Assembly (NCBI GenBank): GCA_016190695.1
Contig: JACPQC010000023.1
Coordinates: 1 to 64,000 of the forward strand
Length of the DNA stretch: 64,000 bases
Direction of reading: 5' to 3'
Source of the DNA: Chloroflexota bacterium
GTDB lineage: Bacteria; Chloroflexota; Dehalococcoidia; Dehalococcoidales; RBG-16-60-22
The notes beneath the pieces were generated by a model. The model was not told where the DNA came from. It saw only the letters and a program-made list of their open reading frames with translations, and made no database searches. Position 1 is the first letter of the stretch; each line of letters begins with the position of its first letter. The translations under genes were made by a program, and so were the position numbers. Below are positions 53,657 through 61,262 of this stretch, one piece after another.

Positions 53657-53823
53657 CCGGCGGGAAGCTGCCGAAGGTCCCCAAGTTTCTCGCAAAAGCA
53701 GGGGATATCTGTAAAGAACCCCATCTGGCGCTGGTAGTCAGAAGGGAGAAATAAGGGACGAAGCAAAGAGTAGACTTCATACGAAAAAGGTATGCGGTCC
53801 ACTCTCCGAAAACTTCCCGCCGG
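53657..53823 (+). ncRNA. Structured RNA candidate of unknown family
   Basis: A perfect 11-bp stem, CCGGCGGGAAG (53657-53667) with CTTCCCGCCGG (53813-53823), closes about 145 nt. Inside are an arm with GTCCC/GGGAC (53677-53681/53755-53759) stacked on TTTCTC/GAGAAA (53686-53691/53746-53751), a GGGG/CCCC hairpin (53701-53722), and a separate 39-nt hairpin with AGAGT/ACTCT, GAC/GTC and CATAC/GTATG (53767-53805). A strong terminator follows on the same strand. The architecture (about 170 nt, closing stem, side hairpin on the 3' strand) recalls 6S RNA loosely, or a riboswitch ahead of the UPF0200 gene, but no family signature (6S, SRP, RNase P, tmRNA or the common riboswitches) was recognised. The 5' end is not defined. 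Confidence 0.5.
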
Positions 53824-53834
53824 GCGTTATTTGG

Positions 53835-53866
53835 GGGGCCGTAAAAGCGGCCCCTAATTGTTATTT
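53835..53866 (+). terminator. Rho-independent terminator after the RNA candidate
   Basis: GGGGCCG (53835-53841), 6-nt loop, CGGCCCC (53848-53854), then TAATTGTTATTT. It belongs to the plus strand, where no protein gene lies upstream. Its tail overlaps the -35 box of the next promoter. Confidence 0.75.
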
Positions 53867-53886
53867 CGGAGATATCCCTTTATAAT
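53858..53886 (+). promoter_or_regulatory. Promoter of the UPF0200 gene (leader of about 3 nt)
   Basis: TTGTTA (53858-53863), 17-nt spacer, TATAAT (53881-53886). The ATG is at 53896, so the transcript should have only two or three bases before the start codon. Confidence 0.6.
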
Positions 53887-53895
53887 GTTGGCAGC

Positions 53896-54462
53896 ATGAA
53901 AGTAGTCGCCCTGGTCGGCATGCCCGGGTCAGGCAAGTCAGAGGTAGCCGGCTTTTTTGAAAGCGTTGGTTATATCAGGGTCCGCTTTGGCGACATCACC
54001 GACCTGGAAGTAAGGAAACGCGGCCTGGAACTCAATGAGGCCAACGAGCGGCGGGTCCGTGAGTTGCTCAGGCAGGAGCACGGCATGGCCGCCTATGCCC
54101 TGCTTAATCTCCCCAGGATCGATTCAGCCCGCGAACAGTCAAATGTGGTCGTTGACGGGCTTTACTCCTGGGAGGAGTATCTTCTCCTCAAGCAGTACTA
54201 TGACGCCGCGTTCATGGTCATCGCGGTGTGGTCTTCGCCCCGGACGCGGTACTCCCGCCTGGCCCGCCGCGCCCGCCGGCCACTGAACCCTGAGGAAGCG
54301 GTCAGCCGCGACCATGCCGAGATAGAGAGGGTCAACAAGGGCGGGCCTATCGCCATGGCCGATTACACCCTTCTCAATGAGTCTTCGCTGGAAGACCTGA
54401 AAAAGCAGGCGGAAAGGATCATCTCTGAATTAAATGGACAAGCCGACCAGACCCGGTATTGA
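53896..54462 (+). CDS. UPF0200-type P-loop kinase (archaeal dephospho-CoA kinase-like)
   Basis: A 188-residue P-loop nucleotide kinase with Walker A GMPGSGKSE (8-16) and lid-like arginines (RTRYSRLARRARR). It resembles the archaeal UPF0200 family, distant relatives of adenylate and dephospho-CoA kinases; the substrate is not certain. Its end overlaps the dCMP deaminase gene by 29 nt, which hints at a nucleotide-metabolism role. Confidence 0.85.
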   Translation: MKVVALVGMPGSGKSEVAGFFESVGYIRVRFGDITDLEVRKRGLELNEANERRVRELLRQEHGMAAYALLNLPRIDSAREQSNVVVDGLYSWEEYLLLKQYYDAAFMVIAVWSSPRTRYSRLARRARRPLNPEEAVSRDHAEIERVNKGGPIAMADYTLLNESSLEDLKKQAERIISELNGQADQTRY

Positions 54463-54916
54463 CCAGTACTTTCTGAAGATCGCCGCGGTGGTGGCCGAGC
54501 GGGCTACCTGCCACCGGCATCACGTTGGGGCCGTAGCGGTGCGTGACAAGTACATCCTGACCACGGGATATAACGGCGCTCCGTCAGGGGCGAAGGACTG
54601 CCTGGAGCTGGGCTGTCTTCGAGACGAGCTGGGGATACCGTCGGGGACAAGACACGAAATTTGCCGGGGCATCCACGCCGAACAAAACGTGATAATCCAG
54701 GCCGGGCTTCACGGCGTCAGCCTCGCCGGGAGCACCATCTACGCCACCCACACCCCCTGCGTCCTCTGCGCCAAGATGCTGGTCAACGCCAGGATAAAGC
54801 GCTTTGTCACCTTCGGCAAGTACAACGACGGCGAGTTTGTCGCCCTGTTCAGGGAGGCCGGAATCGAGCTTGAGCGGATGGACCGGCCTTCTACCCAGAT
54901 AACTTTCCTGGACTGA
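54434..54916 (+). CDS. Deoxycytidylate (dCMP) deaminase family protein
   Basis: 160 residues. The catalytic zinc motif is GIHAEQNVI with TPCVLCAKM; upstream cysteines and histidines (CLELGCLRD, HEICRG) form the second zinc site typical of dCMP deaminases (ComEB/Dcd type). It would convert dCMP to dUMP for thymidylate synthesis. It starts inside the upstream kinase gene and is convergent with the transketolase genes, 5 bp away. Confidence 0.92.
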   Translation: MDKPTRPGIDQYFLKIAAVVAERATCHRHHVGAVAVRDKYILTTGYNGAPSGAKDCLELGCLRDELGIPSGTRHEICRGIHAEQNVIIQAGLHGVSLAGSTIYATHTPCVLCAKMLVNARIKRFVTFGKYNDGEFVALFREAGIELERMDRPSTQITFLD

Positions 54917-54921
54917 CCGGC

Positions 54922-55863
54922 TCAGGCCTTGCGTCCCGCCACCGAGCGCACCGCCTCAGCTATGTCCCGCCTGGTCAGCCCGTGCTTTTCCAGGAGCTGG
55001 GCGGCGGTTCCTGACTTGGCGTAGGCGTCTTTCAAGCCCACGAACTCGATGGGAACGGGCCTGCTCCTGGCAGTCAACCGGGCCACCATGCTGCCCAGCC
55101 CGCCATGCTCCAGGTGTTCCTCGGCGGTGACAATAGCCCCGGTCTCAATCGCAGCCTGAAGCACAGCCGCCTCGTCTATCGGTTTCAGCGTGGACATGTT
55201 CAACACGCGGCAGTCTATGCCCTCAGCGGCCAGGGTTGCCGCCGCCTCAAGGGCCGGGGCCACCATCAGTCCCAGGGCGATGATGGTCACGTCACCGCCA
55301 TCCCGCAGGGTCACCGCTTTGCCGATGTTGAAGGGACGCTCTTCAGGAAAGACCAGCGGCAGTTTGGCCCGGCACAAACGGATGAAGACCGGGCCCTGAT
55401 GCGCCGCCGCCGCCCTGACCGCCTGGGCCGTCTCATGGGCGTCAGCGGGCACGATGACAGTGAAGCCGGGCAGCGAGCAGATGAGTGCCAGGTCCTCGAC
55501 GGCATGGTGTGAGCCGCCATCCTCGCCGACGCTGATGCCGCCATGAGTAGCAACCAGCTTGACGTTGAGCCGGGGCTGGGCGATGCTCATGCGCACCTGG
55601 TCGAAGCAGCGCCCCGGCAAGAAGACGGCAAAGCTGCTGGCGAAAGGGAGCTTCCCCGATGCGGCCAGCCCGGCGGCGATGCTCACCATGTTCTGCTCGG
55701 CGACGCCGCAATCGAAAAAGCGGGAGGGAAACTCGCTGGCAAAGAGGGAAGTCATCGTCGATTTGGCCAGGTCGGCGTCGAGGACGACTATATCAGGGTT
55801 GGCCTGCCCCAGTTCCACCAGGGTCCTGCCATAGGCATCCCTGAGAGAGGCCTCTGCCGGCAT
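54922..55863 (-). CDS. Transketolase, C-terminal half (PYR and C domains)
   Basis: 313 residues. The pyrimidine-binding domain shows VVLDADLAKST and GVAEQNMVSIAAGLA, with the conserved glutamate; THGGISVGEDGGSHH follows, and the C-terminal domain has VTAEEHLEHGGLG. It works with the adjacent N-terminal half to move two-carbon units in the pentose phosphate pathway. The gene starts 1 bp after the other half ends. Confidence 0.93.
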   Translation of the reverse strand: MPAEASLRDAYGRTLVELGQANPDIVVLDADLAKSTMTSLFASEFPSRFFDCGVAEQNMVSIAAGLAASGKLPFASSFAVFLPGRCFDQVRMSIAQPRLNVKLVATHGGISVGEDGGSHHAVEDLALICSLPGFTVIVPADAHETAQAVRAAAAHQGPVFIRLCRAKLPLVFPEERPFNIGKAVTLRDGGDVTIIALGLMVAPALEAAATLAAEGIDCRVLNMSTLKPIDEAAVLQAAIETGAIVTAEEHLEHGGLGSMVARLTARSRPVPIEFVGLKDAYAKSGTAAQLLEKHGLTRRDIAEAVRSVAGRKA

Positions 55864-55864
55864 A

Positions 55865-56752
55865 CTATGCCAGCTCCTTCAGCGCCTGCTCTACCTGGGC
55901 GGGGGTGGGTGCCTTGCCGTGAAAATCTACATTGTTTTCCATGAAGCTGACCCCTTTGCCCTTCACCGTGTGGGCGATGATGACGGCGGGGACTTCCGCC
56001 TGGCTGGCCTCCTCCAGAGCGCCGAGGAGCTGGCCGATATCGTGGCCGTCGACCTCGATGACGCGCCAGCCGAAGGCCCGCCATTTCTGGTCCAGGGGAC
56101 TGAGGTTCATAACGTCACGGTTCCAGCCGTCTATCTGCAGCCCGTTGTTGTCCACGATGGCCACCAGGTTGTCCAGCCGGAAATGGGCCGCAGCCATGGC
56201 CGCCTCCCAGACCTGGCCTTCGTCGCACTCGCCGTCGCCGAGCAAGACGCAGACCCGGTAGTCTTTCCGGTCAAGCCGTCCGGCCAGGGCCATGCCGGTG
56301 CCGAAAGATAGCCCCTGGCCCAGGCTGCCAGAGGACATCTCAACCCCCGGAGTGCAGGTGCGGTCAGCGTGACCCTGCAGCCGGCTTCCGGGCTGTCGTA
56401 ATGTGCGTAGCTCTGCTACGGGGAAATAGCCACACTCGGCCAGCGCCGCATACAGCGCCGGGGCCGAATGCCCCTTGCTGAGGATGAACCGGTCCCGGTC
56501 CGGCCAGTCCGGCTCTGCGGGCCGGTGCCGCAGCCAGGCGAAATAGAGCGCGGTGAGGATATCCGCAGCGGACAAAGAGCCGCCGGGATGGCCGCTGCCC
56601 GCCTCGCCGATCATGGTAATGATATGCCGCCTCAGCCTCCTGGCCGTCTCTTTCAAGGTGGCTACAGACAGGCCATCCTTGACCGGCGCCACGCCCGGGG
56701 TAGCGACGTCTACCGGGGATACCAGCGATGGCTTGCTGAACTGAGCTGGCAA
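55865..56752 (-). CDS. Transketolase, N-terminal half (thiamine diphosphate domain)
   Basis: 295 residues. The thiamine-diphosphate motif GDGECDEGQVWEA...VAIVDNN is intact, and GSGHPGGSLSAADIL and LSKGHSAPALYA are substrate and cofactor signatures. TTG 56752 gives about 30 poorly conserved residues before the family start; GGGAGCGG lies upstream. Split transketolases are common in archaea and several bacterial phyla. Confidence 0.93.
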   Translation of the reverse strand: MPAQFSKPSLVSPVDVATPGVAPVKDGLSVATLKETARRLRRHIITMIGEAGSGHPGGSLSAADILTALYFAWLRHRPAEPDWPDRDRFILSKGHSAPALYAALAECGYFPVAELRTLRQPGSRLQGHADRTCTPGVEMSSGSLGQGLSFGTGMALAGRLDRKDYRVCVLLGDGECDEGQVWEAAMAAAHFRLDNLVAIVDNNGLQIDGWNRDVMNLSPLDQKWRAFGWRVIEVDGHDIGQLLGALEEASQAEVPAVIIAHTVKGKGVSFMENNVDFHGKAPTPAQVEQALKELA

Positions 56753-56781
56753 AAACCGCTCCCTCGTAAAATAGCTGGATT

Positions 56782-56810
56782 ATTATACAACGGCGAGCGC
56801 GATATGTCCA
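56782..56810 (-). promoter_or_regulatory. Promoter of the split transketolase operon
   Basis: On the minus strand TGGACA (56810-56805), 17-nt spacer, perfect TATAAT (56787-56782). Confidence 0.6.
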
Positions 56811-56852
56811 GCTATCGTTTCTGCACAGCCCCGGTCTCCCATACCAGCTCTT

Positions 56853-56874
56853 CCGGCCTGTGCGCCGGCTTTTT
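56853..56874 (+). terminator. Weak terminator-like hairpin
   Basis: CCGGC (56853-56857), 6-nt loop, GCCGG (56864-56868), then CTTTTT on the plus strand. No plus-strand gene precedes it, so it may only block antisense transcription into the MerR gene. Confidence 0.3.
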
Positions 56875-57283
56875 ATGATGAGTCCTTGCCCTCGATAAGC
56901 CCGCAAACCAGACCTGGGGCGGCTCCCGCCGTTTCCAGCTTCCGGTACCTCTCCAGGAGCTCATCGCGGAAGGCAAGCATCCTGTCTATCCTGTCGTTCA
57001 GCTCATCGAGGTGCATCTTCGTCAACCTCTTCACTTCCTCGCAGGGCAGGTTTCCCCCCGCCCGTATCGCGAGCAGCGCCTTTATCTCATCGAGGGAAAA
57101 CCCGAAACGCTTCGCCTTCTGGATGAACTGCAACCGCTCCTCGTGCTCGCTGGAATAGACGCGGTACCGGTTCCCGGCCCTGGCAGGCGGCGGAAGCAGC
57201 CCCAGACCCTCATAGTAACGAATCGTGTGAGCCGGTATTCCCAGTCTCCGGCTTAGCTCGCCGATAAGGACCGAGTCTTTCAT
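56873..57283 (-). CDS. MerR-family transcriptional regulator
   Basis: 136 residues. The N-terminal winged helix is IGELSRRLGIPAHTIRYYEGLGLL, followed by the long dimerisation helix. Two cysteines (LPCEEV at about 79 and LVCGL at about 128) sit near positions used for metal binding by MerR, ZntR and CadR, but the full metal-site pattern is not there, so a thiol or soft-metal signal is possible. ATG 57283 has GGAGG upstream. It follows the thiol-redox gene and is probably autoregulated from the promoter at 57637. Confidence 0.9.
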   Translation of the reverse strand: MKDSVLIGELSRRLGIPAHTIRYYEGLGLLPPPARAGNRYRVYSSEHEERLQFIQKAKRFGFSLDEIKALLAIRAGGNLPCEEVKRLTKMHLDELNDRIDRMLAFRDELLERYRKLETAGAAPGLVCGLIEGKDSS

Positions 57284-57329
57284 CGCGCCTCCTTCTCCGG
57301 GGAGCGGTCCCGACGCCCCCCGGACCACA

Positions 57330-57605
57330 TCAACCTCTCCCGATGCCGGCTTCCTGCAGGGCCTGCCGGGAGACCGGTGACTGGGCGCTGCAGCAGTCCG
57401 CCAGCCTGCCGTCGACGACCACCGCCGGGACCCGGTGGATGCCGTACCTCGCCGCTTTCTCGCGGCACTCATTGGTGGCGCAGCCCTGGCGCAGGTCGTA
57501 TACCGTCACTTCGCAGCTCTCGCAGGCCAACTCGCGCACCATGCTCACCGCTTCATCGCACAGCGGGCAGCCGGCAGTGAACACCTCAACGTTTCTCCTG
57601 GTCAT
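57330..57605 (-). CDS. Small glutaredoxin/thioredoxin-like protein
   Basis: 91 residues with a redox motif GCPLCDEAV (C13-x2-C16) after a first beta strand (NVEVFTAG) and a cis-proline in HRVPAVVVDG, the glutaredoxin/thioredoxin fold. It is unusually rich in cysteine (CESC, GCATNEC, CC). It precedes the MerR regulator in one operon. A role in metal or thiol stress is inferred from that pairing. Confidence 0.85.
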   Translation of the reverse strand: MTRRNVEVFTAGCPLCDEAVSMVRELACESCEVTVYDLRQGCATNECREKAARYGIHRVPAVVVDGRLADCCSAQSPVSRQALQEAGIGRG

Positions 57606-57636
57606 CTCTAAACCTCCTTTTCATTTCCTGTTTATA

Positions 57637-57667
57637 GTATAAACATTCCAGTTGACCTTAATGTCAA
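57637..57667 (-). promoter_or_regulatory. MerR-type promoter with dyad in a long spacer
   Basis: On the minus strand TTGACA (57667-57662), 19-nt spacer, TTATAC (57642-57637). ACATT and AATGT form a dyad (57664-57660/57647-57643) across the spacer. A spacer of 19-20 nt with an internal dyad is the hallmark of promoters activated by DNA distortion by MerR proteins. It drives the redox protein and MerR genes. Confidence 0.6.
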
Positions 57668-57813
57668 GGCCTGTTTGTCGAACTTTTTTCGGAGAGTGTT
57701 TTCCCCGCTGCCGCTCTATCCTTGCTCCGCCGAAGTTTACGGGGGCCGGTCATACTGTGTTACAATTCGTATTGACATCAGGCGCGGATGACCCTGGTCT
57801 GGACGGAAGAAGC

Positions 57814-59625
57814 GTGGGACTGCAAAGAAAACTGACCATCTACGGCGCGGTGGGGCTGGTTGCCCTGACCGCCTTTCTGGCCTACCTGGCGCTGAGCACC
57901 ATAAACCAGGTAAATACCCTCATCTACGAGGAAAGGGTGGACCGGGCGGAGGAAATCGCCCAGGATATCAGCATGGCATTCGACCATATCCGCGAGGAGG
58001 CGGGGAAAAGCGTTTTCACCACAGGCCAGGGGCTGACTGCGGCACAGGCGCTGCCGGGTGCGCTCGGCTCGCTGCAGTCCCATCTGCGCCAGCACCTTGC
58101 CACAATCCACTCGTTCGCCCCGCCGATCTTCGTCGGCATCAGCGACGCGCAAGGCAGGGTGCTCTGGGCCGAACCATACTGGGCCGACAGGATCGATGCA
58201 ACCGTGCCTGATGCCGCCGAATTCGCGGGAATCTACCAGAGCAGGTCTCTTCTGAACCAGGGAGACAGCGGCATATCCCTGGTCCTGCCGGTCAGCGACG
58301 GCCAGCAAAGGGAGGGGTACCTCATCGTGGAGATAGTCCCGCTCGCCGGCAGCTTTGATACCTTCCTTCAATCGCGTAGCCACCGTTTCCAGCTTCAGGT
58401 CATCATGTCTGACAGCGGCGCCATCATCTCCAGTTCCGTACCTCTTGGCCAGGAGGAGATAAGCCCTGACTGGGCGGTGGTGCGCCCCATGGCCACGGCC
58501 GGCCGCGCCGGACTGATAGAGCACGGGGCAGAGGGAGACTACCAACCTCACATGGCGGTCTACGCCCCCGTTCCCGATGTCCCCCTGGGCATCGTCCTGG
58601 AAGATGTGGCCGGCAAGGCGCTGGCCCTGCCCGGCGCTTTATCCCGGCGCTTGCTGGTGCTGATCGGCCTGGCGGTGACACTGCTCGCCGCCTCCGCCTG
58701 GCTGGTGAGCCGGGGCCTGGTAAGACCCATCGAGCACCTGGCCCAGAGCGCCCAGCGCATTGCCGAAGGCGACCTAGAGACGCCGATACCCTCCCTGACC
58801 CACGACGAGATCGGAAACCTGGCCAGTAACCTTGAGATGATGCGCCAGCGGCTCAAGGCGTCCCTGGACGATATCAAGGGCTGGAACGCCAGGCTGGAAC
58901 AGCAGGTGCGGGAGCGGACCCGCCAGGTGGGGAAACTTTACGGAGAAGTAGCCCACCGGGAGGAGCAGTGCCATTTGCTCCTGGACAGGATAATCACCGC
59001 CCAGGAAGACGAAAGGAGACGCCTGGCCCGGGAGCTGCACGACGAGACGGGGCAGTTCCTGACCGGGCTGGTGCTCGCCCTCAAAGGCTTGGAGGAACGC
59101 GTCGCCAGCGAGCCTCAGATGGTGCGGGAACAGCTCCAGTCCATCCGCAATCTCACCACCAAGGCGACCGAAGACGTCCGGAGACTCATCTGGGACCTCC
59201 GCCCCAGTCTCCTCGATGACATGGGCCTGGTGGATGCCATCGGCTGGTATCTGGAAAACCATCTCAAGCCAAAGGGGGTCAAATGCCATCTCGCCACCGG
59301 AGGCTTCAGCCGCAGATTGCCCCCGGCAGTGGAAAGCAGCCTCTTCAGGCTCTGCCAGGAGGCGGTGAACAATATCGCCAAGCACGCTCAGGCCAGCCAG
59401 GCCTGGATAGACCTGCAGATAAGGGGTGAAATGGTAGCGGGCAGCATCAGTGATGACGGCGGAGGATTTGACCCGGCCAGGCTGGCCTCCGGGGCGAACA
59501 CGGGACTATTGGGCATGCAGGAGAGGGTCAACCTCCTCGGCGGAAAGCTCGAGATAAAGTCCTCTCCGGGCAAAGGGACCACCATCCAGTTCCGGGTCCC
59601 CCTCAAGGAGGGCCAGCATGGATAA
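57814..59625 (+). CDS. Sensor histidine kinase with extracytoplasmic domain, HAMP and HisKA_3
   Basis: About 603 residues from GTG 57814 (GGAAGAAG upstream). An N-terminal membrane helix, a periplasm-facing region of about 270 residues resembling a double Cache sensor, a second helix (LLVLIGLAVTLLAASAWLV), a HAMP domain (RPIEHLAQSAQRIAEGDLETP), a short coiled coil, then HisKA_3 with the phosphoacceptor histidine in RRLARELHDETGQFL, and HATPase_c (EAVNNIAKHAQA, SDDGGGFD). The open frame extends to 57652 but that part is not membrane-targeting. Its response regulator overlaps by 8 nt. Confidence 0.92.
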   Translation: MGLQRKLTIYGAVGLVALTAFLAYLALSTINQVNTLIYEERVDRAEEIAQDISMAFDHIREEAGKSVFTTGQGLTAAQALPGALGSLQSHLRQHLATIHSFAPPIFVGISDAQGRVLWAEPYWADRIDATVPDAAEFAGIYQSRSLLNQGDSGISLVLPVSDGQQREGYLIVEIVPLAGSFDTFLQSRSHRFQLQVIMSDSGAIISSSVPLGQEEISPDWAVVRPMATAGRAGLIEHGAEGDYQPHMAVYAPVPDVPLGIVLEDVAGKALALPGALSRRLLVLIGLAVTLLAASAWLVSRGLVRPIEHLAQSAQRIAEGDLETPIPSLTHDEIGNLASNLEMMRQRLKASLDDIKGWNARLEQQVRERTRQVGKLYGEVAHREEQCHLLLDRIITAQEDERRRLARELHDETGQFLTGLVLALKGLEERVASEPQMVREQLQSIRNLTTKATEDVRRLIWDLRPSLLDDMGLVDAIGWYLENHLKPKGVKCHLATGGFSRRLPPAVESSLFRLCQEAVNNIAKHAQASQAWIDLQIRGEMVAGSISDDGGGFDPARLASGANTGLLGMQERVNLLGGKLEIKSSPGKGTTIQFRVPLKEGQHG

Positions 59626-60280
59626 GAAAGTCCGGCTGCTCATCGCCGACGACCACGCCGTTGTCCGGGCCGGGCTGCGCCTGCTGCTGGACTCCCAGCC
59701 GGATATAGAAGTGTTGGGAGAAGCCCGGGATGGTGAGGCCGCCCTGAGAGAAGCGAAGCGGCTCAAACCGGACATCGTCCTCATGGACATCGCCATGCCC
59801 GGCATGAACGGCCTGGAGGCGACCAGGGCCCTAAAAAGCGAAAATCCAGAGATACAGGTGATGGCCCTGAGCATGCACGCCGACGACCGCTATTTCTTCC
59901 AGATGCTCCAGGCCGGGGCCTCCGGCTATATCATAAAGGGGGCTGAGCCGGCGGAATTGCTGGCGGCCATCAGGACGGTGGCCAGGCACCAGCCCTATAT
60001 CTATCCCGGCCTTGTCCAGAAGCTGATGCGGCATTACCAGGATGAAACTGCCGCCACCGAGTCGCTCCTGGAGAAGCTAAGCCCCCGGGAGACCGAGATT
60101 CTGAAGCTCATCGCTGAGGGCCTCTCCGGCCGGGAGATCGGGGAGAAGCTCTTTCTCAGCCCGCACACTGTGGAACGCCACCGCGCCAATATCATGGAAA
60201 AGCTCGGCCTGCACAACAAGGCCCACCTCATCAAGTTCGCCATCCAGATGGGGCTGACCCGCCTGGAAAGCGCTGATTAA
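59618..60280 (+). CDS. LuxR/NarL-family response regulator
   Basis: 220 residues: receiver domain with ADDHAVVRAGL and phosphoacceptor in IVLMDIAMPG (about D57), and a C-terminal LuxR helix-turn-helix (LSPRETEILKLIAEGLSGREIGEKLF). It is the partner of the overlapping kinase. The cytochrome and lipoprotein genes that follow are possible targets. Confidence 0.94.
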   Translation: MDKKVRLLIADDHAVVRAGLRLLLDSQPDIEVLGEARDGEAALREAKRLKPDIVLMDIAMPGMNGLEATRALKSENPEIQVMALSMHADDRYFFQMLQAGASGYIIKGAEPAELLAAIRTVARHQPYIYPGLVQKLMRHYQDETAATESLLEKLSPRETEILKLIAEGLSGREIGEKLFLSPHTVERHRANIMEKLGLHNKAHLIKFAIQMGLTRLESAD

Positions 60281-60400
60281 CCTCCCCTGGCATAAAGCCG
60301 CCATTGCGGATTGGTGGTTTTCCACCATCGGTGAATAGCAGCGAATGGCGATTTAAACTCCCCGTCAACCTCTTATACTATTGATGTATAGGAGGTGTGT

Positions 60401-61231
60401 ATGTTGTGTCAAAAGCGGTTTTTCATCCCCTTCCTGGTGATCCTGGTACTGCCTCTTGTCCTGTGGGCCTGCTCTCAGCCAGAGATCCCGCCTGCCCCTG
60501 CTCCCATCCCCGCTCCTGCCCCCGCCCCGACTCCGGCCAGCCCCGCCGCCGACGGCAAGGCTGTCTACGCTACCTTTTGCGCCGCCTGTCACGGGCCGGA
60601 GGCACAGGGTACCGCCGTTGCCGGCAGCCTGCCCGGCCATAGCGCCGAGGCCATTCGCCGGCAGGTCAGGGCGCCCATGGGCAAAATGCCCGCCTTCGCC
60701 GAGTCCCAGCTTACTGAGGCCCAGTTGGACAGTATTGTCGCCTTTATCGCCAGTATGCCTGCCCCGGAAAATCACGCTGAGCCGCTGGATATGGACGATG
60801 CCCTGGCCGTCCATCACTTTATGACGCTGTTCGCCCTCAAGGCTGGTGACACGCCCGACGCCTTGCACCATCTGGACCATGTCATCGACATGGCCACTGA
60901 CCACGAGCACAAGGAGCGGGCAGAACAGGCCAGGGCGCTGGTAGCCGCGGGCAATATGCACGATGCCGAGCACGAAGTCGAGGAGATGCTGGCCGGGAAG
61001 GCGGCACCGGAGATGGGGATGTCCCAACTCCATGTCCAGCTTGCCTTCAGTTCCCTGTCGGCGCGTGAAGTTGACGATGCCAGGCACCACATGGAGCATT
61101 TCATGTCGTTCGCTTCCGGAATGGACAAGATCAAAGGAGAGGAGGTAGTCAAGCTCATGGATATGGGCGATATGCATGAGGCCGGCCATGCCCTGGAGCA
61201 AATGATGGGCATGAAGCCCCACGCGGATTAA
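60401..61231 (+). CDS. Haem c lipoprotein with a His/Met-rich C-terminus
   Basis: 276 residues. A signal peptide ends in a lipobox-like LWAC, followed by a Pro/Ala linker, a cytochrome c domain with one CAACH haem site (about 63-67) and methionine MGKMP, then a helical C-terminal half crowded with histidine and methionine (VHHFM, HHLDH, MHDAEH, HHMEHFM). The last part resembles no family I know and might bind metal. ATG 60401 lies 5 nt after AGGAGG. Confidence 0.8.
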   Translation: MLCQKRFFIPFLVILVLPLVLWACSQPEIPPAPAPIPAPAPAPTPASPAADGKAVYATFCAACHGPEAQGTAVAGSLPGHSAEAIRRQVRAPMGKMPAFAESQLTEAQLDSIVAFIASMPAPENHAEPLDMDDALAVHHFMTLFALKAGDTPDALHHLDHVIDMATDHEHKERAEQARALVAAGNMHDAEHEVEEMLAGKAAPEMGMSQLHVQLAFSSLSAREVDDARHHMEHFMSFASGMDKIKGEEVVKLMDMGDMHEAGHALEQMMGMKPHAD

Positions 61232-61262
61232 GAATTAACATTTGAAACAAGGAGGTACTCTG

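Larger units (their letters stand above)
53239..53895. other. 657-bp gap holding a dispersed repeat and an RNA candidate
   Basis: No protein gene is supported. The stretch contains MITE-like copy D (53341-53481), a region of lower GC than its surroundings, a structured RNA candidate (53657-53823), a terminator (53835-53866) and the promoter of the UPF0200 gene (53858-53886). Confidence 0.7.

Noticed and set aside
53566-53802. 78-codon minus-strand frame in the gap before the UPF0200 gene
   Set aside because: No ribosome-binding site or domain; the same stretch has long-range base pairing and a plus-strand terminator, which fits an RNA gene better.
57652-57813. Upstream extension of the second sensor kinase to ATG 57652
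   Set aside because: The added 54 residues are not hydrophobic or conserved-looking and cross the neighbouring gene's promoter; GTG 57814 has a ribosome-binding site and leads straight into the first membrane helix.
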